DNA of 6,257 nucleotides from JBDRGC01 sp043818215 (GTDB lineage Bacteria > Chloroflexota > Anaerolineae > Anaerolineales > UBA11858), in NCBI GenBank assembly GCA_043818215.1, contig JBDRGC010000136.1:1-6257 (forward strand), given 5' to 3'. The notes under the pieces were generated by a model. The model did not search any database and had not been told where the DNA came from. It saw only the letters and a program-made list of their open reading frames with translations. Below, one piece after another: positions 1 through 6,257 of the stretch; within the stretch, counting starts at the first letter, position 1, and the number at the start of each line of letters is the position of its first letter. The position numbers and the translations under genes are program-made.

Positions 1-2421
1 ATCTACCTGTTTCGTGCGGATGGCGCCACAGCGCCTGGCAATGCTGTTCTCGGCCCCATCCATCGCGGTATCCATAATGTATGTCGCCAGATTCTCGACC
101 AGGGGGTGGGTGCGGGTCAGATACAATTCCCTGTCCTTCACCGGCATCGTAAATGTGGCTTCAAATTGATCTTTCTCCAAACCCAGTAAATCCTTCAAAG
201 CGCGCGGCACTTCGGCCAAATCCACCTTGATCGGATCTTCACCGTTCACCACTGCCTTTTGTGCTTGCAAAGATTGCCTGACGAAGCCGGATACATCTAC
301 GCTCAGGCCAACTGCCTCGCGGGCGGCATCCAGTTCCCTGGAGACTTCTTCAACCTTGATTCCCTTCTGGGCAAACATTGTTCGGGAGCGGCGTTCGCGC
401 TCAGTGGCCGAATCCCATTGACCGTACAAATCTTCCTTTTTGGGTTTCATGAACGCCTCGAAACCGGGAAGATAATTTTCAATGACGCCGCCAGATTGCT
501 CCCGCAACAGCAGGCCTTCGAAGATCGCTTCTACGATGTCATCAGTATTTATCGGCACTGGTACCGAAATGCCCAGAGATTTGCGAATACTGCGGTGCTT
601 GCGCAAAAGCACATCCAGCACCACGCCGTCAATCTGGTTGTCAATTCCGTAATAGATGACCGCGCTCACTTCTTTCTTCGCTTGCCCAAAACGATCCACG
701 CGCCCTTCTCGTTGCTCGTGGCGAGTCGGGTTCCAGGAGAGATCGTAGTGAACCACCGCATCGAAACCATCTTGAAGGTTGATGCCCTCGGATAAGCAGT
801 CGGTGGCGACCAATACATGCTTCTTGGCCTCTGATAATTGTTGTACCCGCGCCTCTCGTTCGGCGGGTGGCAGTGTGCCCGTCACAGCCATCACTTCCAC
901 ACCCCGCAAAGCGCTGCGCAGATGTTCGGCCACATATTCGGCAGTGGGAATAAAGCGGCAAAACAGGATAGGCCGGTAGCCATCGCGAACCAGGTCTTTG
1001 ACGATCTCGATTGCTTGAGTTAATTTGGCGTCTGGCTTGCCCGCCAGTTTATCGGCTTCACGTGCCATATCCAGCAACCGCCTGTGCGCGCGTTCTTGCC
1101 CCCCTTCTTCTTCCAACTCGCTGGTATCGCTGCCGGGGACGATATCCAAACCTTCGATGGATTCGGCGTCACTGAGATCGAAGACCGTCCGACGTCCAAT
1201 CTCATCCGCGCTTTCCACCGATTCAGCCTCCAACGTAGCAGCCCTTGCCCGCAGCGTAGATGCTGCCGCTGCCGGGCTGGAAGCCACCGAGCGCAGCAGC
1301 GCCAGTGCCGACCACCAACGCACCCGCTGGTGGAAGTGCCCGCCGGTCTCATCTTTGACCATTTCGCGGGCATACTCCAACACTCGATTGAAAAGTCGTT
1401 TGTATTCCGCCGAAAGTGTGTAGGTAAGTTCGGCATCCACCCGCTCTGGGAAATGCGTATCCGCGCCGAGATAGTTGCGAATATCCACCCGGCGGCGCTG
1501 CACAAAGTGCTGTGCCAGCCAGCGGCGGTTTTTCCTGTTTTCTGGACCGCTCAATTCCTCAGGCAATGCTTTGAATGCGGGATTCAAGAAGCCAAGCAAG
1601 GATCGAAAAGCATCTTCCTTGCCACTGTGCGGTGTGGCTGTTACCAGGATCATGTGACGAGAGGGTCTTTCCGCCAGTCCTGAAACCAATTCGTGCCGCT
1701 GGTGACGGCCACGTCCGGTGGCCCCGCCAAATGCACAGGTGTGGGCTTCGTCCACAATAACCAACTCTGGGCAGGTGCGAATGAACTCATCCCGCCGCCG
1801 GTCTGACTTGATGAAATCCGTGGAGACAATCACATAGGGGTAGATATCGAAGAGCGATTGATCGAGCCGCGTCCCCCGTTCCAGGCGCGATACGGTGCTC
1901 GGCAGCACTAATTCGGCCTCGATATGGAATTTGTCTCGCAGTTCATCCTGCCACTGCTCCGCCAGTTGTGGAGGGCAGAGTACTGCCAGACGTTCAATTT
2001 CACCCCGATCCAGCAACTCACGCGCAATCAACCCGGCCTCGATGGTCTTGCCAATGCCAACATCATCAGCGATCAACAGGCGTACCGGTTCCAGCTTGAG
2101 AGCCATCAAGAGCGGCACAAGCTGGTAAGGACGGGGATCAACTGCCAGACGAGCAAACGAGCGAAACGGCCCGGCACTGTTGCGAAACCCCAGGCGGACT
2201 GCGTCCCGGAGCAGTCGCGCCGAACGATAATCGCCGACTTTGGTTGGATCCGGTAAACTAAATTGAGCAGGCTCGATATTTTCCAGATTCAGGTGGATAC
2301 CGGTGACTTCTTCGTCAATACCGCCCAATGGCCGGACGATGAGCATTTCTTCATCCGTACCGGGCAGTACCACCCATTCACGCCCGCGCGCTTTTACGAG
2401 AGACCCGACTGCAAAGCTCAT
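1..2421 (-). CDS. drmD: SNF2-like helicase, DrmD-type (3' end cut by window)
   Basis: The frame from ATG at 2421-2419 is open for 807 codons to the left edge with no internal stop. Motifs in order: a small N-terminal beta-rich segment (about 1-60, starting MSFAVGSLVKARGREWVVLP); RPYQ (97-100) ahead of motif I; Walker A DDVGIGKTIEAGL (119-131); motif Ia LCPPQLAEQW (148-157); motif II DEAH (224-227); motif III TATPHSG (261-267); a helical, Ala-rich and then acidic linker (about 380-445); RecA2 beginning near 466 with PILFCRF (484-490); motif V ATDCLSEGINLQ (539-550); motif VI EQREGRVDRFGQ (569-580); and a helical C-terminal region. All ATPase motifs look intact, so it should be an active DNA-dependent ATPase. 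From memory of the family, the N-terminal block, the ADDVGIGKT motif and FIKSDRRRDEF (203-213) match the SNF2-like helicase of class 1 DISARM, which is usually about 1000 residues; roughly 200 may therefore be missing. The drmD symbol is a recognition call, not a search result; a general RapA/HepA-like SNF2 protein of another defence system is the alternative. Confidence 0.92.
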   Translation of the reverse strand, partial: MSFAVGSLVKARGREWVVLPGTDEEMLIVRPLGGIDEEVTGIHLNLENIEPAQFSLPDPTKVGDYRSARLLRDAVRLGFRNSAGPFRSFARLAVDPRPYQLVPLLMALKLEPVRLLIADDVGIGKTIEAGLIARELLDRGEIERLAVLCPPQLAEQWQDELRDKFHIEAELVLPSTVSRLERGTRLDQSLFDIYPYVIVSTDFIKSDRRRDEFIRTCPELVIVDEAHTCAFGGATGRGRHQRHELVSGLAERPSRHMILVTATPHSGKEDAFRSLLGFLNPAFKALPEELSGPENRKNRRWLAQHFVQRRRVDIRNYLGADTHFPERVDAELTYTLSAEYKRLFNRVLEYAREMVKDETGGHFHQRVRWWSALALLRSVASSPAAAASTLRARAATLEAESVESADEIGRRTVFDLSDAESIEGLDIVPGSDTSELEEEGGQERAHRRLLDMAREADKLAGKPDAKLTQAIEIVKDLVRDGYRPILFCRFIPTAEYVAEHLRSALRGVEVMAVTGTLPPAEREARVQQLSEAKKHVLVATDCLSEGINLQDGFDAVVHYDLSWNPTRHEQREGRVDRFGQAKKEVSAVIYYGIDNQIDGVVLDVLLRKHRSIRKSLGISVPVPINTDDIVEAIFEGLLLREQSGGVIENYLPGFEAFMKPKKEDLYGQWDSATERERRSRTMFAQKGIKVEEVSRELDAAREAVGLSVDVSGFVRQSLQAQKAVVNGEDPIKVDLAEVPRALKDLLGLEKDQFEATFTMPVKDRELYLTRTHPLVENLATYIMDTAMDGAENSIARRCGAIRTKQVD
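592..1032 (-). other. SNF2 RecA2 domain (motifs IV-VI)
   Basis: Domain within the SNF2 CDS, residues about 464-610. It has PILFCRFIPTAEYV (484-497), ATDCLSEGINLQ (539-550), VVHYDLSWNP (556-565) and the arginine-finger motif EQREGRVDRFGQ (569-580). The DLSWNP and GRVDRFGQ signatures are diagnostic of SNF2/RapA-like ATPases rather than of classical DEAD-box helicases. Confidence 0.9.
1552..2139 (-). other. SNF2 RecA1 domain (Walker A, DEAH)
   Basis: Domain within the SNF2 CDS, residues about 95-290. The Walker A motif is encoded at 2067-2029, and the DEAH box, with preceding hydrophobics ELVIV, at 1752-1741. TATPHSG (261-267) is motif III. All catalytic residues expected for ATP binding and hydrolysis are present. 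Confidence 0.9.
2418..2421 (-). promoter_or_regulatory. ATGA stop-start overlap coupling the two genes
   Basis: The upstream helicase ends ...GKAA and stops at TGA (2420-2418). The ATG of the SNF2 gene occupies 2421-2419, so the two share bases in an ATGA arrangement. This configuration normally means termination-reinitiation coupling and a shared transcript, with the two helicases made in linked amounts. Confidence 0.92.
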
Positions 2422-5400
2422 GCTGCCTTCCCAAACACGTAGGTGTTTTCTGAGAAGATTTGATCCCAATCGTCGAGAAGGCCAAAGCGCAAGACGATAT
2501 AGCCCAAATTTTCCAGGCACTCGGTATTGAGCGCGTCCCGCCTGCGACGCTCCGCGTCCAGGTGGTGATAACCGTCCACGTAAACCGCGACCTGCTCCTG
2601 TTCATATAGAAAGTCAGGCCGGGTATTGCAATCGGCCAGCAAATGCTGCGTTTTGGAGGGCAGCCGGTAGCCGTGCGTTTCCAGATGATCCAGCCACTTT
2701 AACTCCAAGTCGGACTGGCATAAGTTCATCAGTTGTTGCAGGTGTTCTTCTCTGGATATATTCACAGGGGAAGTATGCACTTCCGCCCCTGTATAAGCCA
2801 TCAGCAAATCTCGGATAGACTGGCGATCTAGTTTCAGGTGATCCAATTGATTATAATAGCTCATCAAACAATCATAGCAGGCGGCTTCGCAGTCTTCCTG
2901 CGCTCGTTCTGCCCTGTGCAAGTCATCGCCTGTATCCGGGTCGAAATGGCAAAGCGACAATGCTTGCCGGGCCACAGCAGCGAAGGCGTGCGAGTCATAC
3001 ACCAACCGCCGCAGCACTCCCGCGCCGCCCTCAGATGATTCGTACAACAAAATCAAGCGCCGCTCATCCCGGCTCGGCAGCGGCTCGACTGCCAGTTCGC
3101 TGTCTTCAAGTTGGTACGTCACCTGAATAGCAATTTTGAAAGCAGCGGTAAGAGAGGCCATCTCTGCTTCTTCTAGCTTTTCTGCCGGCTCGAATAACAG
3201 GCAATTCCTTCGATCTTCCACAAAGGGAATCACCCGCCGGGTGCGCTCACTCATCGGGTCTTCAGGATCGTCTTCAATGGCTTCGTTTTTGGCCCAGTAA
3301 CCCCGTTCTGTGTCAAGTACAAAGCCATATTGCTGTTTATTTTTTCGCCGCCGCCAGCCCAAATTGATGCGCCAGAGCGTTGCCGCGTTGCCATAAGAGA
3401 GTTGCGCTAAAACCTTCCCCCCTTGGCGGATTGTCGCTGTTCGTACCGCGGTCTGTCCGTTGTGCTCGGTAAAGCGCACCCCGGTGCGGATTTCATACCC
3501 CATTCTGGTGCGTTCTTCCTCATCGGAATTGATCTTATCGCGTCTTTTGGTAGCCACATTTTGCAAGCGGAAGAGGGGGTACAATACCGTTTCCAGCGGC
3601 GCTTCACACCGTTCGCACTTGTCCAGACCGTCCCCTTCAGTGATAGGGTGCAAGTATCCGCAATTCGGGCACATCTTTGCTCGGGTAGTGAGCAGGTCTT
3701 CGTCTTCTTCAACTTGTGACACAGGCATGATCACCCGGTTGATCAGATAGCGGGAACCCTCATGGTATACGAAAGCCCGCGGCCCAAACTCGGATATTGC
3801 CAGGAAGCGCGGCCTGGAGAGAAATTCGTCTTGCCCGGTCTTCACCAGCCGCGCCGGAATGTAGGCTGACAGCGGCAGTCGCGGGAAGTTGTATCCCGGC
3901 AAAAACCCCTCGCTGGCAAAGTAGCGGTAGCTATAAAAATCAGATTGCGCCAAATTTCTAGAATCGGTTAACAACTCTAATTGGCTGACTGCTTCCCGTC
4001 GCAGGCGTTTGGCCTGGTTCCTTTCTCTCTGCGAGCGAGAGGCATCCAGCTCGATGCTGCGCTGTAAACGTTCTTGCCGCCGGGCTGCTCGATAAAGGTC
4101 ACGCCAACGCGTGCAGGCATTCTCAAATTGCCGCGTCACCTGCTGAAAAACACTGTCTAGCCAATCGTCCCGATACCAATCAGAAGCCTGCAATTCGTCC
4201 GTGAGTGTGCGCAGGATTTGTTTTCCCCTAAAATGGGCGCGCTTTTTAGCTTTTTCGTTGTGAATGGCTTCTTGTACAAAATTGAGTAGTTCAAGACTTG
4301 GTTCTTCTCCCGAAAGATCTAAAATATCCCTGAGGGAAGTCCCTAGTTTCAAGCCGGTCTCCGCCAGCCAGATAGCGTGCAGATGTGCTCGCAGGAGATC
4401 GTCATTGCTCAAGTCCAGTCTGGGTGGGGTCACTGCTCCTGCAACCATGCGCTCCGGTTGTTTGAAAAAATACTGGTCGTGAGGGCTGCCAATGGAGCAA
4501 TATGTAAAAACCAGAGCCGGTTGCCCGCTGCGCCCCGCCCGCCCGCTGCGTTGTGCATAATTCGCCGGAGTGGGTGGGACATTGCGCATGTTAACCACAT
4601 TCAACTGGGAAATGTCAATTCCCAATTCCATCGTTGGAGAACAGAATAATACGGGCAATTCGCCAGCACGGAATTTGTTTTCCCTGCGTTCACGATCATC
4701 ATAGGGAACCTGGGCAGTATGCTCGCGGGCGTGCAAACCTTGAATTTCCCCGGCAACGGTTTTGTAGAATTCGACAAAAAATGGGTTGGTTCGACCGCCT
4801 CCCTCTGGTAATCTGGGCACTCGAATGGGGTCGTGAAAGGCTCTTGTCCCATCTCCAGCCACCCAAAGCATTGCCGACGCGGGAAGTTGGTAGCCGGGCA
4901 CATCATCCTCGTCTTTTGCTTCGTGGGCGATTTCTACCAGACCAGCGACTCTCAATCCTTTCAACAAATCCCGTATCACCTTTTGCGTTTCATCCAAGCC
5001 GGGCTTTTCCGCGTAATCTTCGAAGGTTGCGGGATCCCTGAGATATTGGCCAAATCCCCCGCGAGATGAGACAAATACATTACCGCGATAGTCCCCTTTG
5101 CGTACAGACCGTGGAAACAAAATGGCCGCGTGTTCCATTTGTTCATTTTCGTCGATTGCCCAAGGGTAAGTCAGCCGCTGGTTACTGCGTTGTTGGATGC
5201 GTTCCTGCTCGAAGGTGCTGAGATAGCCAACTTTGATCGCCAATTCACGGCGCATATAGTCCAGCAATACTTTGGCGATCTTCATTCGTGTTTCTGGAGT
5301 CGCTGTAACCAAGGCTGGATGATAGTTAGCCCATATATCTTTGGTTCGGCATACTTCTTCGAGCCAGGGGTAGTGGATTTCCAATAAACCGCATTGTTCC

Positions 5401-6257
5401 AGGTTGGGAGATGTCACCCGCCAACCGCGACGCAGGTCGTGATAGAGCCGGTAACCCAGCACGTCCCGAAATGCCTTTTCGGTCTCATTTTTTGCCTGGA
5501 AGCGCACTTCGGGATCGCTGGCATACATCTGTAAAGGGAGCTGTAGCGCTCCGAATACCTTTTGGGTTAGCTGGTCATGTGTTACCCCCTCAGTCCCGGT
5601 GTCCCGGATAGCCTGGTAGAGTGCAGCGCGCAGCAAGCTAACTTCTATAAAATCGTTGAAATGTCCCGCCTGGAGGGCAGCATCCTGACGGTTATCGGTG
5701 AAACTGAGCAATTTACGCGCTTTTTGGGGCAGACTTCCTTCGGCGTGCAGCCCTCGAATGGCCGATAGTCCTAATATCGTCGTGGCCGTGCTGCGCCCTC
5801 CAGTTCCCAATGCTGTTAGCTTGGCAAAATCAGAGCGTTGCCGGAAACCATAGGAAACCCCGCAATGGAGACAAAACCGGAATGGAGTAGGGATGAAATG
5901 GCAATCCAGCCCATCAGCAGACTCTTTTCCATTGGGCGTCACGCGAACTGGTTGGGGTAGATTTTTTCGCCGCTCGCGGCGGACCCGGATATTCCCCCGG
6001 TGTTCCTCGGTCCAGTCGTCTGGCAGCCGTCCCATTTCATCTTCGGCATCCTGAGGCCAGGGATTGTCGAGGCTGAAATATAAGTATCCCGCTTCCCCAA
6101 ATTGGTCGCTATCCTGAGTGTCCTGAATATTTCGCGGAGTGAAGACGTGCTGCCCGGTTTCCCGATCCTGAAAGTTGAAGACGCTGAAGTATTCTTGTCC
6201 ACACTCACGGCAAAATGTCAGTGGGAGCAGAACTTTGTCACGATCTCCCGGCACAAA
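2418..6257 (-). CDS. Giant DUF1998-family SF2 helicase with C-terminal Vsr-like nuclease domain (5' end cut by window)
   Basis: Residues are numbered from the GTG at 6254; the frame stays open through a Phe codon to the edge, so this is not the true start and the gene is partial. The 1279 visible codons contain no Walker A or DEAD/DEAH box, so RecA1 must lie upstream of the window. Visible in order: paired Cys knuckles (CRECG 15-19, CLHCG 128-132); start of RecA2 with LLSFTDNRQD (182-191); an insertion of about 300 residues; motif V-like SPTMELGIDI (539-548) and motif VI QRSGRAGR (568-575); a charged, probably coiled-coil stretch (about 705-765); a CPNCG...CERC zinc ribbon (862-883); a DUF1998-type region with YESSEGGAGVL (1071-1081) and CEAACYDC (1122-1129); and a nuclease-like tail (about 1165-1275). 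Family knowledge: DUF1998 helicases are ATP-dependent DNA translocases found in repair (MrfA/YprA) and in phage defence (DrmA/DrmB, DruE). Length and context favour defence. It overlaps the downstream SNF2 gene by 4 bases. I did not assign a gene symbol because DruE-like and fused DrmA-DrmB-like readings are both possible. Confidence 0.93.
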   Translation of the reverse strand, partial: FVPGDRDKVLLPLTFCRECGQEYFSVFNFQDRETGQHVFTPRNIQDTQDSDQFGEAGYLYFSLDNPWPQDAEDEMGRLPDDWTEEHRGNIRVRRERRKNLPQPVRVTPNGKESADGLDCHFIPTPFRFCLHCGVSYGFRQRSDFAKLTALGTGGRSTATTILGLSAIRGLHAEGSLPQKARKLLSFTDNRQDAALQAGHFNDFIEVSLLRAALYQAIRDTGTEGVTHDQLTQKVFGALQLPLQMYASDPEVRFQAKNETEKAFRDVLGYRLYHDLRRGWRVTSPNLEQCGLLEIHYPWLEEVCRTKDIWANYHPALVTATPETRMKIAKVLLDYMRRELAIKVGYLSTFEQERIQQRSNQRLTYPWAIDENEQMEHAAILFPRSVRKGDYRGNVFVSSRGGFGQYLRDPATFEDYAEKPGLDETQKVIRDLLKGLRVAGLVEIAHEAKDEDDVPGYQLPASAMLWVAGDGTRAFHDPIRVPRLPEGGGRTNPFFVEFYKTVAGEIQGLHAREHTAQVPYDDRERRENKFRAGELPVLFCSPTMELGIDISQLNVVNMRNVPPTPANYAQRSGRAGRSGQPALVFTYCSIGSPHDQYFFKQPERMVAGAVTPPRLDLSNDDLLRAHLHAIWLAETGLKLGTSLRDILDLSGEEPSLELLNFVQEAIHNEKAKKRAHFRGKQILRTLTDELQASDWYRDDWLDSVFQQVTRQFENACTRWRDLYRAARRQERLQRSIELDASRSQRERNQAKRLRREAVSQLELLTDSRNLAQSDFYSYRYFASEGFLPGYNFPRLPLSAYIPARLVKTGQDEFLSRPRFLAISEFGPRAFVYHEGSRYLINRVIMPVSQVEEDEDLLTTRAKMCPNCGYLHPITEGDGLDKCERCEAPLETVLYPLFRLQNVATKRRDKINSDEEERTRMGYEIRTGVRFTEHNGQTAVRTATIRQGGKVLAQLSYGNAATLWRINLGWRRRKNKQQYGFVLDTERGYWAKNEAIEDDPEDPMSERTRRVIPFVEDRRNCLLFEPAEKLEEAEMASLTAAFKIAIQVTYQLEDSELAVEPLPSRDERRLILLYESSEGGAGVLRRLVYDSHAFAAVARQALSLCHFDPDTGDDLHRAERAQEDCEAACYDCLMSYYNQLDHLKLDRQSIRDLLMAYTGAEVHTSPVNISREEHLQQLMNLCQSDLELKWLDHLETHGYRLPSKTQHLLADCNTRPDFLYEQEQVAVYVDGYHHLDAERRRRDALNTECLENLGYIVLRFGLLDDWDQIFSENTYVFGKAA
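2426..2432 (-). promoter_or_regulatory. Probable ribosome binding site of the SNF2 gene
   Basis: On the minus strand GGGAAGG lies four bases before the ATG at 2421, inside the last codons of the upstream gene. It is an imperfect purine-rich Shine-Dalgarno match with short spacing. It supports the ATG at 2421 as the start, together with the conserved-looking N-terminus that begins there. Confidence 0.55.
2430..2762 (-). other. C-terminal Vsr/PD-(D/E)xK-like nuclease domain
   Basis: Domain within the large CDS, residues about 1165-1275. Visible elements are an acidic helix SDLELKWLDHL (1181-1191, Glu1184), RPDFLY (1212-1217, Asp1214), VAVYVDGYHHL (1222-1232, Asp1227 and His1230/1231) and GYIVLRF (1251-1257). 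The order and spacing follow the Vsr/DUF559 restriction-endonuclease-like fold, where PDF supplies a metal-binding Asp and the next strand ends in (F/Y/E)V(H/D)G. Tyr1225 replaces the Glu typical of DUF559, making it look closer to Vsr. Activity is not certain; it could be a DNA-binding remnant. Confidence 0.65.
2775..3077 (-). other. DUF1998-type (MZB-like) domain
   Basis: Domain within the large CDS, residues about 1060-1160. The signature is YESSEGGAGVLRRL (1071-1084) followed by Cys1102 and the cluster CEAACYDCL (1122-1130). Four cysteines (1102, 1122, 1126, 1129) match the metal-binding set known from MrfA and its relatives. DrmB of DISARM carries the same domain as a separate protein, whereas here it is fused to the helicase. 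Confidence 0.8.
3606..3671 (-). other. CPNCG/CERC zinc ribbon of the giant helicase
   Basis: Within the large CDS, residues 862-883 give C-x2-C, then fourteen intervening residues, then C-x2-C (CPNCG ... CERC). This is a compact four-Cys zinc ribbon just ahead of the DUF1998-type region. Such ribbons are common in this part of long DUF1998 helicases and may contact DNA or stabilise the fold. Confidence 0.7.
4485..5717 (-). other. RecA2 helicase domain with large internal insertion
   Basis: Domain within the large CDS, residues about 180-590. It opens with KLLSFTDNRQDAALQAGHF (181-199) and resumes at GELPVLFCSPTMELGIDI (531-548), followed by the NYAQRSGRAGRSG arginine-finger motif (564-576). 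The residues between (about 200-510) are far more than a RecA2 fold needs and include helical stretches that may contain winged-helix-like segments; that last point is inference. ATP hydrolysis motifs V and VI look intact. Confidence 0.8.
5862..6212 (-). other. Cys-knuckle (zinc-binding) segment of the giant helicase
   Basis: Within the large CDS, CRECG (residues 15-19) and CLHCG (128-132) form two CxxC pairs about 110 residues apart, just before RecA2. Pairs of this type between the two RecA domains are usual for long DUF1998 helicases and probably hold one zinc ion. The stretch between them is acidic and poorly conserved in appearance (for example 60-80). Zinc binding is inferred from the spacing only. 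Confidence 0.6.

Noticed and set aside
1020..1505. Minus-strand frame of 161 residues, plus 641-961, 2378-2605, 3407-3712, 4601-4906 and 5939-6208.
   Set aside because: These are out of frame with the two real genes, which occupy the same bases with intact conserved motifs. The translations are rich in Trp, Arg and Cys, as expected of shifted frames.
1084..1683. Plus-strand frame of 199 residues, and similar plus-strand frames at 259-795, 3423-3719 and 4634-5041.
   Set aside because: They lie antisense to well-supported helicase coding sequence, have no recognisable motif, and their composition is that of complement frames.
1..2417. Apparent lack of a long minus-strand reading frame, suggesting a frameshifted or decayed gene.
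   Set aside because: Translating codon by codon from ATG 2421 gives 807 uninterrupted codons with all SNF2 motifs in order. The frame simply runs off the left edge without a stop.
6252..6254. GTG at the right edge as the start of the giant helicase.
   Set aside because: The frame continues upstream to the edge, and the protein would start after RecA1, without Walker A or DEAH. The true start must lie outside the window.
2418..6257. MrfA/YprA-type DNA repair helicase.
   Set aside because: MrfA is roughly 750 residues and lacks a C-terminal nuclease. This chain exceeds 1279 residues without RecA1 and is coupled to an SNF2 ATPase.
1..6257. Zorya, BREX or Dpd (7-deazaguanine) system.
   Set aside because: No ZorA/B membrane proteins, PglZ, BrxC or DpdA-like genes are visible, and the SNF2 N-terminus fits DrmD better. 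Flanking genes could still change this view.

Overview
The window holds two adjoining, co-directional minus-strand genes and almost nothing else. Both are cut by the window edges. The upstream gene (positions 6257 to 2418, reading right to left) is the C-terminal two thirds or so of a very large superfamily 2 helicase. It has a RecA2 domain, several zinc-binding Cys clusters, a DUF1998-type region and, at the extreme C-terminus, a Vsr/PD-(D/E)xK-like nuclease module. The downstream gene (positions 2421 to 1) is an SNF2-type helicase that stays open for 807 codons to the left edge. I translated it by hand because no stop codon falls inside the window. Its N-terminal sequence and motifs look like DrmD, the SNF2-like helicase of class 1 DISARM anti-phage systems.

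The two genes are joined by a 4-base ATGA overlap (2418-2421), so they are almost certainly one transcript with coupled translation. There is no intergenic space, and hence no promoter, terminator, RNA gene, repeat array or mobile element in the window. The plus strand carries only antisense shadow frames.

The pairing of a DUF1998 helicase with a DrmD-like SNF2 ATPase points to a DISARM-like or related anti-phage defence locus. In canonical DISARM as I know it, the helicase (DrmA) and DUF1998 (DrmB) parts are separate proteins and the nuclease is a phospholipase D protein (DrmC). Here helicase, DUF1998 and a different nuclease fold sit on one polypeptide directly upstream of the SNF2 gene. 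That architecture resembles DruE-type giant helicases of Druantia or a DISARM variant, and it is the most interesting signal in the window. No methyltransferase, PLD protein or other partner is visible, so the system type cannot be settled here.

Base composition is moderate to slightly GC-rich and even across both genes. The coding style is bacterial, with ATG/GTG starts, tight overlap and a purine-rich ribosome site. A Chloroflexota-like or similar environmental bacterium would fit, but that is a weak guess.
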